Shown here: positions 1 through 6,340 of the stretch, one piece after another
Numbering within the stretch: position 1 is the stretch's first letter
How the letters are laid out: every line of letters starts with the position of its first letter
Assembly: GCA_001871015.1 (NCBI GenBank)
Contig: MNUO01000115.1
Span: forward strand, 1-22,227
DNA: 22,227 nucleotides
Direction: 5' to 3'
Source: Candidatus Desantisbacteria bacterium CG1_02_38_46
GTDB lineage: Bacteria > Desantisbacteria > UBA1551 > UBA1559
Notes under the pieces: model-generated
What the model saw: the letters and a program-made list of their open reading frames with translations, nothing else
Told to the model about the DNA's origin: nothing
Databases searched by the model: none
Translations under genes and position numbers: made by a program

Positions 1-2
1 CA

Positions 3-83
3 ATTATTGCTGCTGATTTAGTGAAAGCCTGTTATTCTATGCAAAGAGATAATGTTCCTTTTAATCCTTCGCTGATTCATTAA
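3..83 (+). pseudogene. C-terminal end of a probable transposase (partial)
   Basis: An open frame enters from the left edge and stops at TAA 81-83, giving 26 residues that end in PFNPSLIH. The pattern 'hydrophobic helix, YSMQRDN, then a proline-containing tail' resembles the extreme C-terminus of IS110/IS116-type transposases, which commonly end with a helix followed by a short Y/F-x-P tail. Only the last residues are visible, so the family assignment is weak; it could be the end of some other protein. It is the only plausible plus-strand coding sequence in the left part of the window and converges on the AbrB-type gene at 215-478. The 84-214 gap holds one small hairpin and no other gene. Confidence 0.35.
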
Positions 84-145
84 AGAACTGAATTTAAAGG
101 TGGTAGTCATTGTGTTTGTCAATCGTATTTTCCTGGTAATTTTTA

Positions 146-162
146 ACTCGCCTCGGGCGAGT
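146..162. repeat. Small hairpin, ACTCGCC-TCG-GGCGAGT
   Basis: This is a perfect 7-bp stem with a 3-base loop in the gap between the transposase remnant and the AbrB gene. It resembles in style the hairpins at 16784-16812. A T-run does not follow directly on either strand, so it is not a convincing terminator. Confidence 0.45.
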
Positions 163-214
163 ATGGGAGAAATCTGTCCATTTTTGTCAAAAAACTAATT
201 TTGAGCTTGACTTA

Positions 215-478
215 TTATAGGAAATCTCCCATTTCTTTCACTATACCCTTCGCAACTTCTTCTTTCATCTCTTCCCGCATTTTTTTGAAATTGATGAGAC
301 CACCTTCATGTTTTACCGAGCCCCTGATGTCAAGAATAGTTCCTTTTAATGGACGAATGATTACATGGTCTCCATAGGGAATAAATACTACTCTATCATG
401 GGGTTTTAATTCCAATATTTCCCTCACTGATTTAGGAATAGTCACTTGTCCTTTAGAAGTTATTGTTGCCTCTGCCAT
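215..478 (-). CDS. AbrB/MazE-type (SpoVT-AbrB) DNA-binding protein
   Basis: This 87-residue protein starts MAEATITSKGQVTIPKSVRE, the classic swapped-hairpin SpoVT/AbrB fold motif (TSKGQVTIPKxVR). Such proteins dimerise, bind DNA and most often act as antitoxins or transition-state regulators. The helical, charged C-terminal tail (about residues 60-87) is where an antitoxin would contact its toxin. No toxin gene (PIN, MazF or similar) follows: the sequence downstream runs into a transposase remnant, so the gene appears orphaned. The ATG at 478 is preceded by a strong Shine-Dalgarno AAGGAGGTAG (485-494) and a consensus promoter, so it is probably expressed. The DNA-binding class is clear; the biological role is not. 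Confidence 0.85.
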   Translation of the reverse strand: MAEATITSKGQVTIPKSVREILELKPHDRVVFIPYGDHVIIRPLKGTILDIRGSVKHEGGLINFKKMREEMKEEVAKGIVKEMGDFL

Positions 479-516
479 TTTTATCTACCTCCTTACTTTT
501 TATATTTTATTCTTAC

Positions 517-545
517 ATTGTAGCATAAAACTTACTTTTTGTCAA
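517..545 (-). promoter_or_regulatory. Sigma70-type promoter for the AbrB gene
   Basis: On the minus strand there is TTGACA (540-545), a 17-bp spacer and TACAAT (517-522), with TG at the extended -10 position. It lies between the terminator of the upstream envelope operon and the AbrB ribosome-binding site, giving a leader of about 30 nt. Seen directly; activity is inferred. Confidence 0.8.
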
Positions 546-552
546 GTTTCTT

Positions 553-587
553 TCAAATAAAAATGGCTGGGTACTTTTAACCCAGCC
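553..587 (-). terminator. Rho-independent terminator of the envelope operon
   Basis: A perfect 8-bp stem (GGCTGGGT 565-572, ACCCAGCC 580-587, 7-base loop) is followed on the minus strand by ATTTTTATTTG. It sits 40 bp after the stop of the FlgT-like lipoprotein gene and just before the promoter of the AbrB gene, so it separates the two units. Confidence 0.85.
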
Positions 588-627
588 CAATCAATTACTA
601 AGAAGAGGCAAGTTTCGCGTGATTACA

Positions 628-1827
628 TCATTTCGCTTTTGCCTCAATTACATTTCCAGTAATGGCAGTGACTTCAACGGGAAATTTCTTTATGTTGGTG
701 AGGTATGAGGCAATCTGCTGGGCATTTCCATACCGCAGATTGATATCTATTGATGCAACACCTTTTTCTGTTCCATAAGAACGGATGTATGTGCTTGCGA
801 CTCCCTGCATGCTCTGGATAAATTTATTTAACTGGGCGAGTTGATTGAAATCTGGAATATTGGAAATAGTAAGTTGCACCTGGGCTCTTTCATTCAGTGC
901 TTTTGTTATTCCTGGTATCATCTCATCTGCCACTATTTTTGCTGATTTCAAAAGAGCAGTGCTTGCAGCATTTTTCTTTGCAACATCTGCTCCTGCGCTA
1001 TTCTTGGTGCTTGTGAATAGGACTTCTGAGGAGTCTGTTTTAATTGCTTTCGCAGTAAGGGTTCCACGGTAAGAAATAAATCCACCCAGTCCCTGGTCAG
1101 TATTGAATGTTGAATATGCCTTGCCAATTACTATTACATCAACCTTCATATCCTGCCCAATTTTAGATGCTGCCTGTATATCACCCTCCATTGCGGATTT
1201 AGTGTTTGGAAGAGAGCGAATTTTTTTCACTTCTGCACTTTCCACAACCCTGTAGCCGGTATTCATAAACTGTTGTGCAAGTTCTGACTCGCAGACAGAA
1301 ATTGGAACTTCTGCGTCGTCAATGGATTCACTTATAAGCACCATTATGCGGGGATTCTGGACCGTTGCACCCTTAATCATCAGTCCAAGTGCATCCAGGT
1401 CCTTGTTTACGTCTCCTACTTTCACAAGTGCCTTTAGTTTCATCTTTAGAGCGTCACCTTCCTGTGTTTCAGAAAGGACTTCGTATTTTTTTACATAACC
1501 GTTAGTCTTGCTATAAATCTGGCTATCAACCAGCTGTGCTTTACCTACAAGCGTTGCAGCATTGACAAACACACCTACCACAAGCTCCACAGCTTTTCTC
1601 TGGGCTTTCATCAATGCTCTTTCTCTTGCTGCATTTACGTCGTTGTTTAAAATGGGCTCCATTACTTCCACCTCTACACTTTCTGTTTTTCCTTCAACCG
1701 GTTGCGCTTTACTTTCTGTTTTTCCTTCAACTGGCTGTGCTTTCAGTGTGGGCACATTTCCTACATGAGCGCATCCACTAAATAAAAAACCAACCAAAAT
1801 CATTACCATAATTTTTTTACTTTTCAT
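628..1827 (-). CDS. FlgT-like outer-membrane lipoprotein with CsgG-like middle domain
   Basis: This is a 399-residue lipoprotein: start MKSKKIMVMILVGFLFSGC, with a lipobox-like FSGC ending the signal. Residues about 50-145 match the FlgT N-terminal style (AARERALMKAQRKAVE, then GYVKKYEVL and a ...KALVKVGD strand). About 155-290 resemble the CsgG/FlgT middle domain (PRIMVLISE...VDVIVIGKAY), and the C-terminal third is a smaller alpha/beta region. In Vibrio, FlgT builds a periplasmic/outer-membrane ring at the flagellar base. No flagellar gene is visible, so a ring-like envelope role is inferred. An in-frame extension to 2004 exists, but the ATG at 1827 has a strong Shine-Dalgarno (AGGGGGAAGT) and a clean signal peptide. 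Last gene of the envelope operon, directly before its terminator. Confidence 0.75.
   Translation of the reverse strand: MKSKKIMVMILVGFLFSGCAHVGNVPTLKAQPVEGKTESKAQPVEGKTESVEVEVMEPILNNDVNAARERALMKAQRKAVELVVGVFVNAATLVGKAQLVDSQIYSKTNGYVKKYEVLSETQEGDALKMKLKALVKVGDVNKDLDALGLMIKGATVQNPRIMVLISESIDDAEVPISVCESELAQQFMNTGYRVVESAEVKKIRSLPNTKSAMEGDIQAASKIGQDMKVDVIVIGKAYSTFNTDQGLGGFISYRGTLTAKAIKTDSSEVLFTSTKNSAGADVAKKNAASTALLKSAKIVADEMIPGITKALNERAQVQLTISNIPDFNQLAQLNKFIQSMQGVASTYIRSYGTEKGVASIDINLRYGNAQQIASYLTNIKKFPVEVTAITGNVIEAKAK
1681..1746 (-). repeat. 33-bp tandem duplication inside the FlgT-like gene
   Basis: Two near-identical 33-bp units (1681-1713 and 1714-1746) encode the repeated 11-residue motif KAQPVEGKTES just after the lipidated cysteine. 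They lengthen the flexible linker between lipid anchor and folded domain. In-frame and seen directly; linker function is inferred. Confidence 0.8.
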
Positions 1828-1846
1828 ATAACTTCCCCCTAATTTT

Positions 1847-2179
1847 TTAATAATTTTTCCTTGCCGCCCAATTAAAGGCATAGAAATATTTTTCCCACTG
1901 CTTGTCGGTTGATTTATATTCATTGTCTCCGGCAAAGTAATCACAAAGAACTTCTCTGACACGGCAAATTTCTTTGAGGCGAGACTTGTGCTGTGGGTCA
2001 GCAACGGTTAAGTCCAGAAGTTCTAAAGTTCTCTCAAAAGCAAGACGGCTATAAACTCTATCTCCTTTTTTCCTCCAGGAAATTGCTCTAATTACTTCGC
2101 TGCCAATATTTGCCATCTGTTCAACAAGTGTCAATTGAAACCATCGTCCATTAGCTAATTGTCCATTCTGATAACTCAT
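1847..2179 (-). CDS. Conserved hypothetical 110-aa helical protein
   Basis: I do not recognise a named domain. The protein is rich in predicted helix and has conserved-looking blocks: LVEQMANIGSEVIRAISWR near the N-terminus, RLAFERTLELLDLTV in the middle, and RVREVLCDYFAGDNEYKS toward the C-terminus. From memory, similar sequences occur as uncharacterised proteins in uncultured bacteria. Its ATG overlaps the DUF5674 stop (ATGA, 2176-2179), so the two are translationally coupled. It is followed after 19 bp by the FlgT-like lipoprotein gene. The coupled small-gene arrangement resembles a two-gene toxin-antitoxin-like module, but nothing in the sequence proves that. Confidence 0.7.
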   Translation of the reverse strand: MSYQNGQLANGRWFQLTLVEQMANIGSEVIRAISWRKKGDRVYSRLAFERTLELLDLTVADPQHKSRLKEICRVREVLCDYFAGDNEYKSTDKQWEKYFYAFNWAARKNY

Positions 2180-2517
2180 TTTTCGACTAATGAATTAACA
2201 ATCCTTATAATTTTTTCTTTAATTTTCGGGTCATCTACGCCGCGACTGCGATTACCTTTAGATGGTTTGATATTAATCATAGAATCAAACTCAATAAACT
2301 CATCTCCTGATTTATCAGGATAAATATTGATACCCCATAAATTTTCTTGTTTTGACCCATCTTCAAGCAGTGCTTCTTCTTCATCAGAATGAAGCTCACC
2401 ACCAAAAGCGATTAATTCCTTATCCATATCAACTACTGCTTTCACAAAGTTGCCAAACATATTCTGAGCTATCTCTCTAAGTTCGCATAGTTTAATTTTA
2501 TCACGAATAATTTTCAT
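2176..2517 (-). CDS. DUF5674 family protein
   Basis: This 113-residue protein has the features I associate with DUF5674: KxCELREIAQNMFGNFVKAVVD, an ELHSDEEEALLEDGSKQENLWG block, and the near-invariant FDSMINIKPSKGNRSRGVDDP segment before a C-terminal helix. Function is unknown. The ATG at 2517 has a good Shine-Dalgarno (GAGGGTAT). It sits inside an operon of exported envelope proteins, but neither it nor its coupled partner has a signal peptide, so they are cytoplasmic passengers. Family assignment is fairly sure; role is not. Confidence 0.8.
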   Translation of the reverse strand: MKIIRDKIKLCELREIAQNMFGNFVKAVVDMDKELIAFGGELHSDEEEALLEDGSKQENLWGINIYPDKSGDEFIEFDSMINIKPSKGNRSRGVDDPKIKEKIIRIVNSLVEK

Positions 2518-2543
2518 TTATATACCCTCATAAACAGCAGGAA

Positions 2544-3389
2544 TCACTCCATCAATTTAAGATATTCCTGTGCTTTGGGGGATTTTTCCATTGAAATGGA
2601 TTTTTTTAATTCTTCTTTTGCTTTTTCAATCTCCCCAAATCTATAATAGATAATTCCAAGTTCTCTGTGTGGAAAATATTCAATAAAATGCATTCCGTAT
2701 GTCCGCGCTTTACAACGGTCCCTGCTCTCCAGAGATATAGCACCAAGAAAGGCATTTTTTGCTTCTTCCAATTTGCCCAGTTGTGCAAAAATTTTTCCTT
2801 CCCCATAATAATCCCACCAATTCATATCTCCTGCTGGAGATACTTTTTTCTCTAATGAAACTATTGGTTTTGGTTGAGATGCTTTAATTTGAGGAGGAGG
2901 TAATAAAATTTCAGGTGTGGTAGAGAGCCCTGCCATTTTGTTTGCAAGATTAGATACAGCAGATAATAATTCATCTTCACTCTTAACTTTTTCCGGTTCT
3001 GCTTTTTCAATCTTGCCGGTCTCTATATTAATAAGTTTTAGATTAATAAGATAGGTAGTGCCAACTTTTCCTATGGAACCGGTAAACATCTTACGTACCC
3101 CAAGTAATTGCCCTACCTGTATAATACATTCCTGGCTTGTGCAGCCTGATATCTGAAAATTCTGCTCCTTCAAAATTGTCTCCATATTTTCTCTTGTAAC
3201 CATGGTAAACTTATCTGTATTCACAATCTGCGTGCGCAGATAATCAGAAATTATAGATGCCACACCCACAGAAACTCCTTCCTTTGCATCTAATTCCATA
3301 ACAGCAACAGTCATTTTGGTCTCTTGGGCAAAAAGAGAAGCTAGAAAAAACCAAAAACAAAGAAGAAGCCCAAAATAAAATTTTTTCAT
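2544..3389 (-). CDS. CsgG/FlgO-like periplasmic protein with C-terminal TPR
   Basis: 281 residues. A signal peptide (about 1-21, ending FLASLFA) is followed by a CsgG/DUF2380-type domain (about 24-155): MTVAVMELDAKEGVS, FTMVTRENMETILKEQ, then a paired-cysteine stretch SGCTSQECIIQVGQLLG and GSIGKVGTTYLINLKLINIETG. This domain class includes CsgG, LpoB and FlgO, proteins that oligomerise at or under the outer membrane. After a proline-rich linker, residues about 190-281 look like two TPR units (GKIFAQLGKLEEAKNAFLGA; IIYYRFGEIEKAKEELKKSI). No lipobox cysteine is at the cleavage site, so it is probably soluble in the periplasm. Good Shine-Dalgarno AAGGAGGG; 9 bp after the barrel gene. Confidence 0.78.
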   Translation of the reverse strand: MKKFYFGLLLCFWFFLASLFAQETKMTVAVMELDAKEGVSVGVASIISDYLRTQIVNTDKFTMVTRENMETILKEQNFQISGCTSQECIIQVGQLLGVRKMFTGSIGKVGTTYLINLKLINIETGKIEKAEPEKVKSEDELLSAVSNLANKMAGLSTTPEILLPPPQIKASQPKPIVSLEKKVSPAGDMNWWDYYGEGKIFAQLGKLEEAKNAFLGAISLESRDRCKARTYGMHFIEYFPHRELGIIYYRFGEIEKAKEELKKSISMEKSPKAQEYLKLME

Positions 3390-3398
3390 AGACCCTCC

Positions 3399-4751
3399 TT
3401 AGAAATATAATACTGGCGTGAACATTACATCAAAGCGTCGCTGGCAAATGTCAAGTGCAAAATCGAAAGACCACTGTTCTCTTGAAAAACCCATTCCTAT
3501 GGTTATATGGTGCAGGTCAGCATCTTTTCCATATTTCTGTCCAAGGATTGTTCTATCCTGTGCAGTTTCTCCTGTAATATTCTGGTCTCTTTGAAATTTA
3601 TAAAAATCCTGAGCGCTGGGTTCAAGATAATAGCCAAATCTTAACGGAAGTATAAGTTCTTCCCCCTTCTTTCCCAGAAAGAATAAATATTCAACTCCGG
3701 CATGATATTCAATTGCATCTTCAAAAACCCAGTTGTCAGTGCGGTCAGGATCCATTTGAGTATAGGCAATATGATTGACCTGCATTGAAATTGTGAACAC
3801 ATCCCGGATACGCATAGCAAATCCTGCACCTATAAACCGCGGATACTTAAAATCAAAATCATTATGAAATGGATAATAATAATTCTGGTCAATTTTTGTC
3901 CAGCTATCGAACTCCATTCTCGCAGAGCTAAAATCTTTATAAACCAGACCAAAACTCAATCCAGAAACAGGGCGATACAGAACTCCTATGGAATACGAAA
4001 GCAATGAAGGTTTCTTCTCAAACCATGTTTTGTTATAAAAAGGACTTGTAATGGTATTTCCATCTTGTGCTAATTTTGGGAAATATTCTTCTCTTGATTT
4101 ATTTGTTTCTATCTGTTCTATAGAAGGAATCATTCCGACTTTAAACCCGAAAGAAAGACTTCTTATTAAATTGAACGCAAAAGCAGCTCCAAAATCAGGT
4201 TGACTATAATAGTGCTCCTGCTCCCTTTTATCTTCCCAGGACAATCCTATATCCTTACCACCAACATTCTTAAGATAAACAGGACCTTTTCCGCCTTGAT
4301 TACTATTTCTGAATTCAATATAATCCTCATAACCTGTTGTCCCAAAGCCAATAGCCATATTTTTCCAGGGATATACATAATTGATTGTACGAACATCTCC
4401 CTGTGGTCCACCACTGCCTTCTTTAGATTCTTGAAATTTAATAGCGTCATGCCAGTCAGTATAAACATAAGTTGGTTTACCCGTCTCCCACTGATTGGGG
4501 TCACAAGGATAGATTTGTCTGTATCTTTGTTCTCCTCTCATCCTCGCCAGATAAGACATTTCTGGCCTTTTTAATAAAACCATTCCCGCGGGATTCCAGG
4601 AATATGCTGTTGCATCATCAGCAATCGCAACAAATGCTCCACCCATTGCCTTACTTCTTGCTCCATCGCCAGCAAACTCATAATGCCCGGCATAAGCCAC
4701 TACTGAAGAGATTAGGATTGAGATTGAAAATAAAAATATTTTTTTATACAT
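3399..4751 (-). CDS. FadL/PorV-like outer-membrane beta-barrel protein
   Basis: 450 residues with signal peptide (about 1-21, ...SSVVAYA). The N-terminus of the mature protein carries GDGARSKAMGGAFVAIADD followed by ATAYSWNPAGM, a hallmark of the OMPP1/FadL-TodX and PorV/PorQ barrel superfamily, where a single passage of Gly/Ala-rich hatch precedes the strands. The rest alternates hydrophobic/aromatic strands, and the chain ends ...FDVMFTPVLYF, a terminal-aromatic beta-signal expected for BAM insertion. It may be a channel or an outer-membrane anchor/shuttle as PorV is in type IX secretion; substrate unknown. It lies between FecR and CsgG-TPR genes in the same operon (19-bp and 9-bp gaps); only a weak Shine-Dalgarno is seen. 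Confidence 0.75.
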   Translation of the reverse strand: MYKKIFLFSISILISSVVAYAGHYEFAGDGARSKAMGGAFVAIADDATAYSWNPAGMVLLKRPEMSYLARMRGEQRYRQIYPCDPNQWETGKPTYVYTDWHDAIKFQESKEGSGGPQGDVRTINYVYPWKNMAIGFGTTGYEDYIEFRNSNQGGKGPVYLKNVGGKDIGLSWEDKREQEHYYSQPDFGAAFAFNLIRSLSFGFKVGMIPSIEQIETNKSREEYFPKLAQDGNTITSPFYNKTWFEKKPSLLSYSIGVLYRPVSGLSFGLVYKDFSSARMEFDSWTKIDQNYYYPFHNDFDFKYPRFIGAGFAMRIRDVFTISMQVNHIAYTQMDPDRTDNWVFEDAIEYHAGVEYLFFLGKKGEELILPLRFGYYLEPSAQDFYKFQRDQNITGETAQDRTILGQKYGKDADLHHITIGMGFSREQWSFDFALDICQRRFDVMFTPVLYF

Positions 4752-4770
4752 TTTGGTCTCTTCTTTCTTC

Positions 4771-5580
4771 TCACTTTACGGTGGGCAGTTTTTCTTCTTT
4801 CTTTTCCTTCTGCTGTTGAATTTTCTCCTGAGTTCTTTTTTTGAAATCCTCAACTTTCTTTTTCATTGCCTCAATTTTTACCTGTCGGCGATTGCGGATT
4901 TCTTCAAGACGCAGGCGATTCTGCTCTACCCGCTGGCGGAATTTAGCAACAATATTCTCGCGATATAGACGGGACTTTTTACTTAATGCCTGAGGAGTTA
5001 AAGGAGCTTTTCCTTTTTCAACCAGTGTTTGCTGGTCCTGAGAGACCCTAACTGATTGCCCCGATATAATCGGGGCAGATACATCAACCTCACCTTCGAA
5101 AACAGCAACCTCTGTTTTGTCCTTTTGAGATTCCACAGAGAATTCAGTTCCCCTGACACCTGCAACCGCAGTTTGAGTTTTAATATTATATCTAGATTCC
5201 TTATGAATCAATTTCTTGAGGTTATTCAGGACTTTTCCCAGTCCCAGGTTAATCAAGAAACTTTTCTTTCCTTCTTCTGTACCTTCCTCAATTTTGGAAT
5301 CCACAATTTCAATGAGAGTTTTTTCCTCAATGCGCAGCATACTGCCGTCATCCAGGATTAGTTCTGCTTCAGATTTCGCTTCAGTTTTCACCTTATCTCC
5401 TGGATACACCGGCATATCCACATCAGCTTTTTCCCATTTTTCTTCACCGCCGCGCTGGACAGTAACTTTTCCCTTCACGGTAGTGAAAGAACCAACAAGT
5501 ATCTGTTCTTTTCCCAAGCTAATTACAGAAAATGCAGACAGAATTATCCCGCAAAGGACAAAAATGACAATTTTCTTCAA
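4771..5580 (-). CDS. FecR-domain periplasmic protein with coiled-coil tail
   Basis: 269 residues. The signal peptide (about 1-23) is followed by a FecR domain (about 28-170): VGSFTTVKGKVTVQRGG, VYPGDKVKTEAKSEAELILDDGSMLRI, then TQTAVAGVRGTEFSVE. These beta-helical domains sit in the periplasm and, in the classic case, relay signals from an outer-membrane receptor; here there is no sigma-factor gene nearby, so a structural role is as likely. The C-terminal 65 residues (QRVEQNRLRLEEIRNRRQ...) are strongly charged and helical, probably coiled coil. Start is a TTG at 5580 with GGAGGG just upstream; no ATG fits better. Directly between the LPP20 lipoprotein and the barrel gene. Confidence 0.82.
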   Translation of the reverse strand: MKKIVIFVLCGIILSAFSVISLGKEQILVGSFTTVKGKVTVQRGGEEKWEKADVDMPVYPGDKVKTEAKSEAELILDDGSMLRIEEKTLIEIVDSKIEEGTEEGKKSFLINLGLGKVLNNLKKLIHKESRYNIKTQTAVAGVRGTEFSVESQKDKTEVAVFEGEVDVSAPIISGQSVRVSQDQQTLVEKGKAPLTPQALSKKSRLYRENIVAKFRQRVEQNRLRLEEIRNRRQVKIEAMKKKVEDFKKRTQEKIQQQKEKKEEKLPTVK

Positions 5581-5594
5581 ATGCCCTCCCTGTT

Positions 5595-6044
5595 TTATTG
5601 CAGTTTGAGCCCAACCCTTCTTGCCAGTCCCTGTAAATCAATGCGTAGCGTCACCACACAGCCATCGTCTTTCATCCACTCAGTCTTGATGATTTCCGCT
5701 CCCTTAATTTCGGCATCGACCGTTGCAGAAATTACAGAATCAGTCTGCATTGCTTTTTCAATTGTAACTCCACCTTCAATGTGCACACCCTTTATCATTG
5801 TTGCTAATTGATACTGTGCAGCGACAATTGCTGCTTCCCTTGAGGTTGCACGACGCTGGGTCTGACTCTCGAGATTTGGGTCCGCCGCACCAATTCCTAT
5901 TGATTCAATGTACCTCCTGTCAATTTTCTCAGCCCCAAGAGTATCCTTGAGTTGTCCACCCTTTGTATGCGGAGTCTGAGTGGCACATCCTGCTAACAGA
6001 ACTACAACTCCCATTACACACATAACACCAACAATCCTTTTCAT
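5595..6044 (-). CDS. LPP20-family (FlgP-like) lipoprotein
   Basis: 149 residues with a lipoprotein signal (MKRIVGVMCVMGVVVLLAGC; lipobox LAGC). The mature part fits the LPP20 fold: ESIGIGAADPNLESQTQRR, ATSREAAIVAAQYQLATMI, and a C-terminal strand pair ending VTLRIDLQGLARRVG. LPP20 proteins include Helicobacter Lpp20 and Vibrio FlgP, the latter forming outer-membrane rings at the flagellar base. It is the first gene of the envelope operon, behind a leader of about 260 nt and a strong Shine-Dalgarno (AAGGAGGGGG). Together with the CsgG/FlgO-like and FlgT-like genes downstream it makes a FlgO/P/T-like set without visible flagellar genes. Confidence 0.78.
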   Translation of the reverse strand: MKRIVGVMCVMGVVVLLAGCATQTPHTKGGQLKDTLGAEKIDRRYIESIGIGAADPNLESQTQRRATSREAAIVAAQYQLATMIKGVHIEGGVTIEKAMQTDSVISATVDAEIKGAEIIKTEWMKDDGCVVTLRIDLQGLARRVGLKLQ

Positions 6045-6089
6045 ACCCCCTCCTTCGTTCGTTTGAATTACCTCTTACTATATTAATAA

Positions 6090-6241
6090 CTATTAAATCA
6101 CCAAAAGTAGTGGTCGAGTTTACTCGACTATTAAGTCACCAGAAGTAGTGGTCGAGTTTACTCGACTATTAAGTCACCAAAAGTAGTGGTCGAGTTTACT
6201 CGACTATTAAGTCACCAAAAGTAGTGGTCGAGTTTACTCGA
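6090..6241. repeat. Four 38-bp tandem repeats in the leader of the envelope operon
   Basis: Four head-to-tail copies (6090-6127, 6128-6165, 6166-6203, 6204-6241) differ at one or two bases only. Each contains the hairpin GTCGAG-TTTA-CTCGAC preceded by TAGTG. There are no spacers, so it is not a CRISPR array. The block lies in the transcribed leader between the promoter at 6313-6340 and the first gene. Confidence 0.9.
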
Positions 6242-6244
6242 CAG

Positions 6245-6269
6245 AACAAAAGGCAGAGTAAACTCTGCC
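6245..6269 (-). terminator. Terminator-like hairpin in the operon leader
   Basis: GGCAGAG-TTTA-CTCTGCC (7-bp stem, 6252-6269) is followed on the minus strand by TTTTGTT. It lies after the dinG stop, so it may end the phosphate-operon transcript. It is also about 40 nt downstream of the envelope promoter, so it would act on that transcript as an attenuator. The run of Ts is short, so efficiency is uncertain. Confidence 0.5.
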
Positions 6270-6312
6270 ACTACAATTACATCTGACAGCTTAAGCATTA
6301 CCTATATTGATA

Positions 6313-6340
6313 ATTATAGTCAACTTAAGAAATTTGTCAA
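6313..6340 (-). promoter_or_regulatory. Consensus sigma70 promoter of the envelope operon
   Basis: On the minus strand there is TTGACA (6335-6340), a 16-bp spacer and TATAAT (6313-6318): both hexamers are perfect. The -35 hexamer overlaps the dinG stop codon (TGA 6337-6339). The predicted start near 6306 leaves a leader of about 260 nt, filled by the hairpin and tandem repeats, before the LPP20 gene. Confidence 0.85.

Noticed and set aside
1828-2004. N-terminal extension of the FlgT-like lipoprotein
   Set aside because: It would overlap the upstream 110-aa gene and precede the signal peptide; the ATG at 1827 has the Shine-Dalgarno.
6090-6241. CRISPR array
   Set aside because: The 38-bp units abut directly with no spacers and no cas genes are present; they are tandem repeats with an internal palindrome.
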